Shown here one piece after another: positions 35,071 to 44,053 of a DNA stretch of 64,000 nt. Below the pieces are notes generated by a model, which worked only from the letters and a program-made list of their open reading frames with translations, was not told the origin of the DNA and did not search any database. Position numbers and translations under genes: made by a program. Numbering within the stretch: position 1 is the first letter of the stretch; every line of letters begins with the position of its first letter. Source of the stretch: JAJPHW01 sp963799065 (GTDB lineage: Bacteria; Acidobacteriota; Terriglobia; Terriglobales; Acidobacteriaceae); the NCBI GenBank assembly GCA_963799065.1, contig CAWCVJ010000001.1:310001-374000 (forward strand), given 5' to 3'.

Positions 35071-35235
35071 CTGCCCATTGCAATTTGCCGTTCAACAATT
35101 TGCGATTGTTGAGCAACACTGTGCAACACTCGCTTGCGGCACGCAAGAAAAAACTGTTTCGCAGTTGTGGGAAAGTTGTGGACGACCTCCCTGGCCTGTG
35201 GAAAGTGGTGGAAAACCAGACTGTCCAACCTCAGT

Positions 35236-37551
35236 TCAGACCGACTTCCAACTCTCCATGTAGCGATGCGGCTGAATCTTCGCCGCCCACACGTCGAACG
35301 TTCCCGTCTCCACTCCCCAGGCTTTGGTTTGCGGGCTCCAGAAGCTGAGTTCGTCGTAGCCCAGCGGGAAGGTGAGGGTTTGAGTCTCGCCGGGAGCGAG
35401 AGTTATACGGCGAAATGCTTTCAGTTGTCGGACTGGACGCGAGGCGGATCCGGCACGCTGATGAATGTAGACCTGCGCGACCTCGTCCCCCGGGATTGAA
35501 CTGGTGTTCGTGACATCCACCGAAACTTGCGCCGCTTCGCGAACCGCGATGCGCGACTTGCTCAGGCGAAGGTTGCTGAACCTGAAAGCGGAATAGCTGA
35601 GTCCGTAACCGAACGGATAGAGCGGCTTGGTCGAAAGATCCCAGTAACGCGATTTGAAGTTGGGGTCGTCCTCGGGCTGATGCGTAAGGTTGTGATTGTA
35701 GTAGAGCGGCTCTTGTCCGGCAGTGCGCGGCCATGAAATCGGGAGCTTGCCTCCGGGATTGACGTCGCCAAAGAGCACATCCGCCAGCGCGTTGCCGCCC
35801 TCGGTTCCGGGATACCACGCCTGCAAGATCGCCGAAACATGCTGCGATGCCCAGACGATATCGAGTGGCCGACCGCTGAGTAGCACAAGCACAATGGGTT
35901 TGCCGGTGGCGGCGAGCGCTTCTAGAATTTCTTCCTGATGGCCGGGAAGCGTCAGCGTAGCGCGCGATGCCGCCTCGCCGCTCATATTCGACGATTCGCC
36001 CATCGCCGCAATCACCACGTCGGCACGTTTGGCGGCGGCGAGCGCTTTCTCTTGATATCGTTTTAGCTCCGCCGCAGTTGGCTCAGGAATCGGCTTCTTG
36101 TTCAATATGTCGTCCAGAAATGAGGGGTATTCGCGGCTTAGCGGCGGCCCCGAGACGACTTCAATTTGTGCATTGGGGCCAAGCTTGTTGCGCAGTCCGC
36201 TCGCGAGCGAAACAGGGTGACTCTTGCTATCGCCGCCGAACAGACCTTCTACGGTCCAGCCTCCTTCCATTTCATCGGCGGCATCGCCAAGCGGCCCAAT
36301 CACAGCAATTCTCTTCGCGCTCTTGCTTAATGGCAAAGTTTGCTTTTCATTGCGTAACAGCACCATCGACCGCGCGGCCAGCTTGCGCTCCAACTCCCGG
36401 TGGGACGGGCGGTCGAGTACTTCGTTCACTTTAGATTCGTCCCCGTAGGGGTGTTCGAACAATCCCATGCGAATCTTGGTTTCGAGGATCGGCCGGACGG
36501 CGTCGTCGAGCTGCGACGCAGTGATTTTTCCGGCGGACACGAGCTGCGGCAAATTCTGGATGTAAGTCTGGCTATTCATATCCATGTTGAGTCCGGCAGT
36601 CAAGGCGCGATAGGCGGCGTCCTGCTTGTCGCGCGCAAACCCGTGGACGGTGAGGTTGCCGGCGGCGTCGGCATCGGAAACGACGAAGCCCTTGAATCCC
36701 CATTCGTCACGCAGAACATCATGGAGCAGCCAATGATTGCCTGTCGCGGGTACGTCGTTGAGATCCATGTACGCGCTCATGAGGCTACCGACGCCCTGTT
36801 TCACGGCGGCATGAAAGGGTTCGAGGTATACGTTGCGGAGCAGCACTTCGGGAATGTAAGAGGAGTCGTAGTCGCGTCCTCCTTCGGCTGCGCCGTAACC
36901 GGCAAAGTGTTTCGCGCAGGCGAGCAGGCTCGTCGAATCCCACGACGAGCCTTGGAATCCGCGCACCTGCGCCTGCGCCATGGCGGAACCGAGGTAAGGA
37001 TCTTCGCCCGCGCCTTCGACGATTCGTCCCCAGCGGGCATCGCGGGCGATGTCGACCATGGGGCCGAAGGTCCAGTCGATGCCGGCGGCGCGAGCATCCT
37101 CGGCGGCCACACGCTGTGCCCGCTCTTCGACGGAAGGATCCCACGACGAAGCCATCGCCAGCGGCACCGGAAATACCATGCGATAGCCGTGAATCACGTC
37201 AAAGCCGAAGATCAGGGGAATGTGCAGGCGCGACTGCTCGACCGCGATGTGCTGCAAGCGGTTGATCTCCTTGACATCGGTCAGCCAGAGGATCGAGCCA
37301 ACGTGCCCTCGTTGAACCTCTGCGTCGGGAATCTCTTTGATGACATTCTTTAGTGTGACGCCCGACGCCTGATTCAGCTGGCCCGCCTTTTCATCGACCG
37401 TCATTTGCGCCAGCAGAGCGTCGGCGCGGCTGCGAATCTCCTGATCGGTGAGCGGGAGGTCTTGGGCTCGGCTGATAAAGGATACGAACGAGAATAATGA
37501 CAAGAACAGAGACAGCGTTACTACGTCGGCGCAACGCGTGCGAGATCCCAT
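35236..37551 (-). CDS. bglX: Secreted glycoside hydrolase family 3 (BglX-like beta-glucosidase)
   Basis: A 771-residue periplasmic or secreted exo-glycosidase. ATG 37549-37551 with GGAG just upstream gives a clean signal peptide (VVTLSLFLSLFSFVSFISRA). The GH3 N-terminal barrel shows LLAQMTVDEKAGQLNQ, IPLIFGFDVIHGYRMVFPVP, CAKHFAGYGAAEGGRDYD and the nucleophile region GFKGFVVSDADAAGNL. The second domain contains VVIAAMGESSNMSGEAASRA, and a fibronectin type III-like domain ends the protein (YPFGYGLSYSAFRFSNLRLS). It is divergent from the GH5-like gene, suggesting joint glucan use. Confidence 0.93.
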   Translation of the reverse strand: MGSRTRCADVVTLSLFLSLFSFVSFISRAQDLPLTDQEIRSRADALLAQMTVDEKAGQLNQASGVTLKNVIKEIPDAEVQRGHVGSILWLTDVKEINRLQHIAVEQSRLHIPLIFGFDVIHGYRMVFPVPLAMASSWDPSVEERAQRVAAEDARAAGIDWTFGPMVDIARDARWGRIVEGAGEDPYLGSAMAQAQVRGFQGSSWDSTSLLACAKHFAGYGAAEGGRDYDSSYIPEVLLRNVYLEPFHAAVKQGVGSLMSAYMDLNDVPATGNHWLLHDVLRDEWGFKGFVVSDADAAGNLTVHGFARDKQDAAYRALTAGLNMDMNSQTYIQNLPQLVSAGKITASQLDDAVRPILETKIRMGLFEHPYGDESKVNEVLDRPSHRELERKLAARSMVLLRNEKQTLPLSKSAKRIAVIGPLGDAADEMEGGWTVEGLFGGDSKSHPVSLASGLRNKLGPNAQIEVVSGPPLSREYPSFLDDILNKKPIPEPTAAELKRYQEKALAAAKRADVVIAAMGESSNMSGEAASRATLTLPGHQEEILEALAATGKPIVLVLLSGRPLDIVWASQHVSAILQAWYPGTEGGNALADVLFGDVNPGGKLPISWPRTAGQEPLYYNHNLTHQPEDDPNFKSRYWDLSTKPLYPFGYGLSYSAFRFSNLRLSKSRIAVREAAQVSVDVTNTSSIPGDEVAQVYIHQRAGSASRPVRQLKAFRRITLAPGETQTLTFPLGYDELSFWSPQTKAWGVETGTFDVWAAKIQPHRYMESWKSV

Positions 37552-37781
37552 GGTTTCTCCGGCGAAGCTGATCGAGCAGCAAGGTCGCCTCGAAAGAGAG
37601 TACGCCTTCGCGCGGATTCCGTCCAACCGCACAATGAATGGTCCGGCGGTTTCACGGCGTTTAGGCAGATCGCTCCAAGCCTAAACGGGAACCTACTGTT
37701 CATGCGAGTATATACTCTGAGCGTTGCGACACACGGCGATCTTGCACTGTCGCTGTCGGATCAATCGATGAGGGGGCGAGA

Positions 37782-39314
37782 GTGATCGAATTTCGAGGAA
37801 CGACTCAAACTGGGCTGCCATTGCGGCTTTGCGCTTTGCTGTCCACGATGGCTTTGCTCTATGGGGCTTCCGAAGCACAAGCCCAGAATGCCAATGAATT
37901 CGTACGGCGTTCAGGCACAAAGCTTACGCTGGCCGAAACCCCATTCCGCTATAGCGGCCCCAACATTGAATGGCTTGGCCTGGAAGGCTACGGCCCGCAC
38001 GATCCGCAAGGCCCGCATTATCCGAGCCACTTCGAAGTGGACGACGCCTTCGCCACCGCCTCCGAGATGGGTGCCCGGGTGGTGCGCTCGCAAACCATGG
38101 GCGATACCGTTGGTTGTACGCTCTGCGTTGAGCCAAGCGAGGGCAAGTTCAACGAAGCCGCGTTCGCCGCCACTGACTACGCGCTGCTGGTGGCTCATCA
38201 GCACAACATGCGAGTCATCGTCACTCTGATCGGCGACTGCGCCACCTGCACTCTGGGCGGCATCGGCCAATATCTGGCCTGGGAGAAGAAACGGAATCCC
38301 ATGGACTTTTTCACCGATCCTGCGCTCATCTCAGCGTTCGAGCATCACATCGACGCCGTCCTTAACCACGTGAACAGCCTGACTGGCGTGCGTTACAAGG
38401 ACGATCCCACCATCCTCGCCTGGGAAGACTGCAACATGTGCGGCCTCATCACGCTATTCATGGGTGGCCATCCTGAGATGTTGAAGCAGGTTTCCGACTG
38501 GGTCGAAACCATCGGCACGCATATCAAGAGCGTCGATTCGCGCCATCTCTATCTCGATACCTCTGGCATCTTTCGCTCCTATCCCGCCGTGCTCGACAAC
38601 AAAACGCCCGACCTCGTGACCTTCGAATACTATCCGCACTGGGACGCACTGCTGGGCTCGGGCGTCCACACCAGCGCCGCCACGTTCACCGCCGACGCCG
38701 CAACCGTCACCGGACACGGCAAGGTTTTCATTGTCAACGAATTCGGCTGGGATCGCACGGACTGGAAATCGCAAGCCGACCTCCAGCAAGTTCTCGACAC
38801 GCTGGCGCGTGACCCCGACGTCTCCGGCGACGACTTCTGGGCGCTGCAAGCGCACCTCGACAATTTCGGATTCCAGCCCATTCCCGCCAACGCGACCAAC
38901 GTGCCTTACGCTGAGACTGGCGAAAGTGGCCAGTGGTGGGCGCTCTATTATCCCGGCATGACGACGCTGATCAACACCGCCCAAGACATGGCGCAGCGCA
39001 CACAACAGCTACGCAATCACGCCTACGCCATGGCCGGGACGGCGGTTCCGCATCATATGATCCCGCCGCGTCCCGTGATCACCTCAGTCGTGATCGGCGG
39101 ACTCATCGCCTGGCGCGGCTCGGCTGGAGCAGTTCGCTATTCCATCGAACGCAAAGACCCCGGCTCAACCGATTGGAAGGCAATCTGCGACCACTGCGCC
39201 ACCGACGCGGACGATCCCTGGCCCGATCCCCATCCGATTTTCTTGGGCGCGCAATATCGCGTCACCGCCTGGAACGCAGATGGCGCAGCCAGCGAGCCTT
39301 CCGACCCGCGCTAA
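37782..39314 (+). CDS. Secreted GH5-like (mannanase-type) protein with altered active site
   Basis: A 510-residue protein with a signal peptide (residues about 11-35, ending ASEAQAQ). Residues 45-400 look like a GH5 (beta/alpha)8 barrel: FRYSGPNIEWLGLEG, MGARVVRSQTMGD, VIVTLIGDCATC, DDPTILAWEDCNMCG, VTFEYYPHWD and KVFIVNEFGWD. The nucleophile fits E320, but the usual Asn-Glu of the acid/base is Asn218-Met219. Extra cysteine pairs (CTLC, CATC, CNMC) decorate the barrel. Residues about 430-510 form a fibronectin III-like tail. It may be a binding protein or use a different acid/base; catalytic activity is uncertain. Confidence 0.7.
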   Translation: MIEFRGTTQTGLPLRLCALLSTMALLYGASEAQAQNANEFVRRSGTKLTLAETPFRYSGPNIEWLGLEGYGPHDPQGPHYPSHFEVDDAFATASEMGARVVRSQTMGDTVGCTLCVEPSEGKFNEAAFAATDYALLVAHQHNMRVIVTLIGDCATCTLGGIGQYLAWEKKRNPMDFFTDPALISAFEHHIDAVLNHVNSLTGVRYKDDPTILAWEDCNMCGLITLFMGGHPEMLKQVSDWVETIGTHIKSVDSRHLYLDTSGIFRSYPAVLDNKTPDLVTFEYYPHWDALLGSGVHTSAATFTADAATVTGHGKVFIVNEFGWDRTDWKSQADLQQVLDTLARDPDVSGDDFWALQAHLDNFGFQPIPANATNVPYAETGESGQWWALYYPGMTTLINTAQDMAQRTQQLRNHAYAMAGTAVPHHMIPPRPVITSVVIGGLIAWRGSAGAVRYSIERKDPGSTDWKAICDHCATDADDPWPDPHPIFLGAQYRVTAWNADGAASEPSDPR

Positions 39315-39359
39315 GTCTGTCCGGAAACCGGCGACAGCGGCCAGCGAAGCGAGGCGTGC

Positions 39360-40611
39360 TTACGGGATGATCTCGTAGACCGTGCCTTGTTGGTCGTTGC
39401 CGCCCTTGGAGGTGGTGCCGTATAGATTGCCCGCATGGTCGGCGATGAGGGCGCTCTCCGGGGCGCCCCCAATGCCGGCCAGCACTGTTTCCGTTTGGCC
39501 CGCGATCTTATAAACGGCACCGTCCAAGACGCCGCCTGAGACAGTGCCGTAAATCGCGCCATTCTTGGGATCGATTAATACGCCGGAGGTGGGATATGCC
39601 CCGTCCGTGTTGTCGAAGGAGAACGTCAGCATCTTGTTAGTGCTTGGATCGATGCGGAACGCGGTGCCGTAACCGAACTTGCCTCCAAGGTTGGCGGTGC
39701 TATAGAGATTGCCGGCGGCGTCGAAATTTACTTCGCCCATGAGGTAGCCGCCTTTGGGGCCGTTGAGAAAAGAAGCTAACACTGTTTCTGTCCACCCGTT
39801 TGAGCCGTGTGTTAGTTTGTACACCACGCCGTCGCCAATGTATTTGCTGCTGCCGCCATAGTACGTCGTACCGTAAATATCTCCCGAGTTATCGAAGCTC
39901 ACGCCTGCGACAGGGTCGTAACCGTCCAGGCAGTGTTCACCTTCGCCCACGGAGCAGAAGTTGTAGAGTATGGATTCCACCCAGGCACCTTGGCTTGGCG
40001 ACAATTCGAAAACGACGCCGCCTGCATTGTAGGTGGATCCTCCGTTTGTCGCCGTACCGTAGAGATTACCCTCTGCATCGGAAGTGAGCTTCGAATACGG
40101 AACTGCTCCGTCCAGGCACGTCCCGTTTTGTTGGACGCTGCAGAACTTGTAGAGCGCTGAATAAGTCCAATCATCGCCGAGCTGAGCTGGTGGAGATAGC
40201 TCAAATACCTCGCCGCACCCAAGAGTCCCCCTGGGGCAGAGGCCCCCCCCCTTGACTGGACGTGCCGTAGAGATTGCCGGCGGAATCGATCACAAGGCCT
40301 GCCTCTGGGTAGGCCCCATCGAAGCACTGATAGTTCGAGTATTGGGAGCAAAAGTTGTACAGAATCGACTCCGTCCAGCCCCCGTCGGTACTTGGCGAAA
40401 GTTCGAAAACCGTTCCGTATCCATTCAGGCCCCCACGGACCGTGGTGCCGTAAAGATTCCCGGAGTCGTCGAAAACGAGTTTACCTTGGGGCTGGCCGCC
40501 ATCCTGATTGGCGTAGCCGCCGAAGCTGTAAAGAACGTTCACTTGCGCTTGCCCTTCTGAAATCGAGCACGCCAGGATCAGTGTCGCAGCGCACATAAAA
40601 ACATTCCGCAT
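39360..40611 (-). pseudogene. Frameshifted GloVer-repeat secreted protein
   Basis: Two frames on the minus strand form one protein. The first (from 40611) has a signal peptide and repeats such as GNLYGTTVRGGLNGYGTVFE, ending out of frame as QGDSWVRRGI. The continuation in another frame, before 40004, reads EVFELSPPAQLGDDW, then GNLYGTATNGGS and SPSQGAWVESILYNF, on to the stop at 39360. The shift falls at G runs: nine C on the plus strand at 40243-40251 or five at 40227-40231. It is either a real one-base slip or a homopolymer error. The intact paralogue at 48816 shows the expected sequence across this point. Function of GloVer proteins is unknown. Confidence 0.75.
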
Positions 40612-40846
40612 GTTGCCTCCGTACTCGCAGCTATAAATAGTTTCTACGAACAGGCTGAAAGTCTAATCTTGCTCCCCCCCGGCGCAAGAGACAAAAGTCT
40701 CTATGAGTAGGGCGTCGCCGCTAGTAGTCGCAGCGTGGAACGCAGACGACTTGGCGAGTGAGTTGACGATCCGTACTGAGCTCGCCCAGGGCAAACCTCG
40801 CCCGCCATCCAACACGAGCTTTCCACGCGCTATAATCAACGCCACG

Positions 40847-43558
40847 ATGGCCTTGACCTCTGGCACACGACTTGGCCCTTACGAAATTCAGTCGCCGCTG
40901 GGCGCGGGCGGCATGGGCGAAGTGTATCGCGCGACGGATACGCGCCTTGATCGCGTGGTCGCGGTCAAAATCATCCCGGCGCATCTTCATGCCGACTCCG
41001 ATCTGAAGGTTCGCTTTGAGCGCGAGGCGCGGGCGATTTCCAGCTTGCAGCATCCGCATATTTGCACCCTCTTTGACGTCGGCCATCAGGACGGCACCGA
41101 CTACATCGTCATGGAGTATCTCGAAGGCGAGACTCTGGCCAACCGTCTCGCCAAGGGCCCGATGCCGGTCGATCAAGTGCTGAGGACCGGCATCGAGATT
41201 GCCGACGCGCTCGACAAAGCACATCGCCAGGGAATCGTCCATCGCGACCTGAAGCCCGCCAACATCATGCTGACCAAGGGCGGCGCGAAGCTCATGGACT
41301 TCGGCCTGGCCAAAGCGCAGTCGGCCACAATCATGACCACATCGCGAACGGGCGGCTTTACGCCGTCGCCGACCATGCCGACCATGAATGTGACCGCGTT
41401 GACTTCGCCTGCTGCGCCGCTCACTCAAAAGGGATCGATCATTGGCACCTATCAATACATGGCGCCGGAAGTGTTGCAAGGCGTAGACGCGGACGCCCGC
41501 TCCGACAATTTCAGCTTCGGCTGCGTTCTGTATGAAATGACGACGGGCAAGCGCGCCTTCGATGGCAAGTCGCAGGTCGGCGTGCTCGCGGCGATTCTTG
41601 AAAAGGAGCCGGAGCCGATTAGCGCGGTGCAACCCTTCGCGCCGCCCGCGCTGGATCGCTTGATCCGAGTTTGTTTGGCGAAAGATCCCGACCAGCGGTG
41701 GCAATCCGCGCATGATCTCAAGATGCAGTTGGAATCTATCGTGGAGATGGGCAGCAAAGTGGGCGTTCCGGTAGTCGTTGCGGAGACAGGCAAGAATCGC
41801 GGACGATCGGCGCTGGCAGTCAGCGCATTGGGATGGGCGCTCGCCCTTGCCGCAATCGTGGCCGTCTTCTACTACGCGCGGCGTCTGAATATCGAACAGC
41901 AACCAGTTCAGGCGGAGATCGGCTTGCCTAGCGGAACGCACATGGTCTTCGGGCAAGTCGGCGGCGTAGCCATTTCTCCCGATGGCCACAAGCTCGCCTT
42001 TCCCGCGCAAACCACCGATACCCCCGCACTATGGATTAGAGATCTCGAAACCGGACGGCAATGGGCGGTAGCCGGTGCCGAGGCCGCATCGTTTCCTTTC
42101 TGGTCGCCCGACAGCCGTACCGTTGGCTTCTTTGCCGGCAGCAAGTTGCGTACGGTCGCCGCCGCAGGGGGCCCGGTGCAGAGTGTCTGTGACGCACCCG
42201 CGGGACGCGGCGGCAGTTGGAATTCGTCCGGCACGATTCTGTTCACGCCCAATATCGAGGAAGCGTTGTACAAGGTTTCCGAAGCGGGCGGATCGCCAGT
42301 TCAAGTGACTAAGCTGGGTGGCCAGGGTTTTACCCACAGAAATCCTATATTCCTACCCGACGGCAAGCACTTTCTCTTTACCGAGATGAATGTCGCCCGA
42401 CTCAAGAGCAACCTGCTCTCCGGATCGCTCGATGGCGGCGAACCTAAGTTGGTGTTGGAAGACGTCTCTAACGCTTTCTTCTCGCAGGGATTCGTGCTGT
42501 ACGTGAAAGACCGAAACTTGCTGGCGCAACGCTTGGACCCAAGTTCGTTTAAAGTCAGCGGAAACCCCATCCCGGTGGCGCAGAATATAGAGTTCTGGGC
42601 AGCCAAAGCGCTGGGACACTTCGCCGTTTCACCCACGGGCACAGTCGTCTACCGCACCGCGAACTCCAGCCAATCACGCCTCGCCTGGCTCAAGCTTCCG
42701 AGCCAACAAATGGAGGAGTTCGGCGATCCAATCACCGGACTCGATACTTCGGCAGGGTTGTTCGCGACGGCCCAGATGACCGGGGACGGCAACAAGATTG
42801 CCTTTTCCAAGCATGAGCCCACTTCTCCGAATTCAGAACTCTGGGTTCTCGAAACCGCTCACAAGACTTTGACCCGGCAAAGCACCAGTTGGACGGGCGA
42901 GGGTTATTTCGCGTTTTCTCCCGATGGCTCCAAGATCGCCATTACCTCGCTGGACACAAACAACAGAAAACTGTCGATCAAATCCCTCTCCACCGGAGTG
43001 GAAGAAGCGATTGCGACGGGAGACAAGCTCTTTTTGGTAAACTCCTGGACACCCGACGGCAAATACCTAATTTGCGTCTTTCAAGATCCGAAAACCCAGT
43101 TCGACCTTTACGCCGTGCCCGTCGCCGGAGGCAAGCCGCTGCCACTGCTCACCCAGAGCTTTAACGAGTACGGAGGAGAAGTTTCGCCGAACGGAAAGTG
43201 GATGTCATATTTTTCGAACGAGTCGGGCCGAACGGAGCTCTACGTTACAGACTTTCCGGGCGTCCATTCGAAGCTGCAAATATCCTCGGGCGGAGCTTAC
43301 TGGCACTCATGGAGTCGCGATGGGAAGCGGCTTTACTTCGCGAACGGCAACAAGTTGATCGCTTCCGAAATGCACAATCCCAATGTGATGGAGTTTAGCA
43401 ATACCGAGACCATCGTCACCCTGGATGGCTTCGAGCCCGTATCAGTCGCCTTGGATGGCCGAATTCTCGTGCTCAAGGACGTTAGTGCAGGCCAGACCGA
43501 ACCGTTGCATCTAGTTCTGCACTTCCCACAACTGCTGGAGCGCAGCGCGGCGAATTAG
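40847..43558 (+). CDS. Serine/threonine protein kinase with PD40 beta-propeller
   Basis: A 903-residue membrane protein started at ATG 40847 (MALTSGTRLGPYEIQ); an ATG at 40703 would add 48 residues with no similarity. The cytosolic Hanks-type kinase has the Gly loop LGAGGMGEVY, K41 in VAVKII, HRDLKPANIM, DFGLAKAQ and an activation segment ending YMAPEVLQG. One membrane helix follows (near 370, LALAAIVAVFYYARRL), then an extracytoplasmic propeller of PD40/TolB-like repeats (ISPDGHKLAFPA, FSPDGSKIAITS, SRDGKRLYFA). This kinase-propeller layout is typical of Acidobacteria. No phosphatase or substrate is adjacent. Confidence 0.93.
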   Translation: MALTSGTRLGPYEIQSPLGAGGMGEVYRATDTRLDRVVAVKIIPAHLHADSDLKVRFEREARAISSLQHPHICTLFDVGHQDGTDYIVMEYLEGETLANRLAKGPMPVDQVLRTGIEIADALDKAHRQGIVHRDLKPANIMLTKGGAKLMDFGLAKAQSATIMTTSRTGGFTPSPTMPTMNVTALTSPAAPLTQKGSIIGTYQYMAPEVLQGVDADARSDNFSFGCVLYEMTTGKRAFDGKSQVGVLAAILEKEPEPISAVQPFAPPALDRLIRVCLAKDPDQRWQSAHDLKMQLESIVEMGSKVGVPVVVAETGKNRGRSALAVSALGWALALAAIVAVFYYARRLNIEQQPVQAEIGLPSGTHMVFGQVGGVAISPDGHKLAFPAQTTDTPALWIRDLETGRQWAVAGAEAASFPFWSPDSRTVGFFAGSKLRTVAAAGGPVQSVCDAPAGRGGSWNSSGTILFTPNIEEALYKVSEAGGSPVQVTKLGGQGFTHRNPIFLPDGKHFLFTEMNVARLKSNLLSGSLDGGEPKLVLEDVSNAFFSQGFVLYVKDRNLLAQRLDPSSFKVSGNPIPVAQNIEFWAAKALGHFAVSPTGTVVYRTANSSQSRLAWLKLPSQQMEEFGDPITGLDTSAGLFATAQMTGDGNKIAFSKHEPTSPNSELWVLETAHKTLTRQSTSWTGEGYFAFSPDGSKIAITSLDTNNRKLSIKSLSTGVEEAIATGDKLFLVNSWTPDGKYLICVFQDPKTQFDLYAVPVAGGKPLPLLTQSFNEYGGEVSPNGKWMSYFSNESGRTELYVTDFPGVHSKLQISSGGAYWHSWSRDGKRLYFANGNKLIASEMHNPNVMEFSNTETIVTLDGFEPVSVALDGRILVLKDVSAGQTEPLHLVLHFPQLLERSAAN

Positions 43559-43785
43559 GCTCGCGAACCGCGCAGTCCCCACAACACTGCTAGTGCATCG
43601 ACGGCTTCTCCGAGAGCGCGCTTTCGGTTCATTTCCGGGCCTTCGGCCTTCATTCTGATCGGTCGGCGCCTGCGGAGAATTGCGTTTGCGGGCTCGCTGG
43701 CTTGCGATTCGCTGCCATCGCGTACTACCGTGATCGCCGCTTCAAATATCTGCTTAGAATCTGAGGAGTTGTTCTTGGATTGCAT
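43555..43785 (-). CDS. Hypothetical short protein
   Basis: A 76-residue frame with codon choice similar to neighbours and AAGG some 5 bp before the ATG. The sequence is Arg-rich in the middle (ILRRRRPIRMK) and has no recognised family, signal or membrane segment. Its end overlaps the stop of the kinase gene on the other strand by four bases. The rest of the gap to 44053 shows no gene. It may be spurious. Confidence 0.3.
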   Translation of the reverse strand: MQSKNNSSDSKQIFEAAITVVRDGSESQASEPANAILRRRRPIRMKAEGPEMNRKRALGEAVDALAVLWGLRGSRA

Positions 43786-44053
43786 GAACCTTATTAAAGC
43801 GCACGAACCACCCTTTACCGATACGGTTTAATCCCTACAACCGTTACGAAAGTTCTGTAGCTTGGTTTTACCGAAGAAGTTTACTCGTAGAGCGATTCTG
43901 CTCTGATGTTCGTGGCGCCGGAGTCTACCATCCACCGCGCATACCTGAAGCGGGCTTTGAAGCCTTTTGCAGACTCAGGAATTTCCTGACTACGTCTCAG
44001 GCCAACGTTTCATCAAGCGCGGACATCTACACGGCTGTTCTTTGGCAAATATA

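Noticed and set aside
34741..35235. RNase P RNA, tmRNA, SRP RNA or 6S RNA
   Set aside because: None of their hallmark sequences were found by eye; kept only as an unnamed structured RNA candidate.
34805..35348. Open frames on both strands in the dnaB-beta-glucosidase gap (34805-35146 minus, 34839-35348 plus)
   Set aside because: No recognisable motif, poor starts, and they overlap each other and a hairpin-rich region; a structured RNA explains the conservation-like look better.
39899..40351. Separate minus-strand frame across the GloVer frameshift
   Set aside because: Its translation is mostly an out-of-frame reading of the repeat protein; the correct continuation reads in the third frame.
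40703..40846. 48-residue N-terminal extension of the kinase
   Set aside because: No domain similarity; the kinase fold starts right after ATG 40847.
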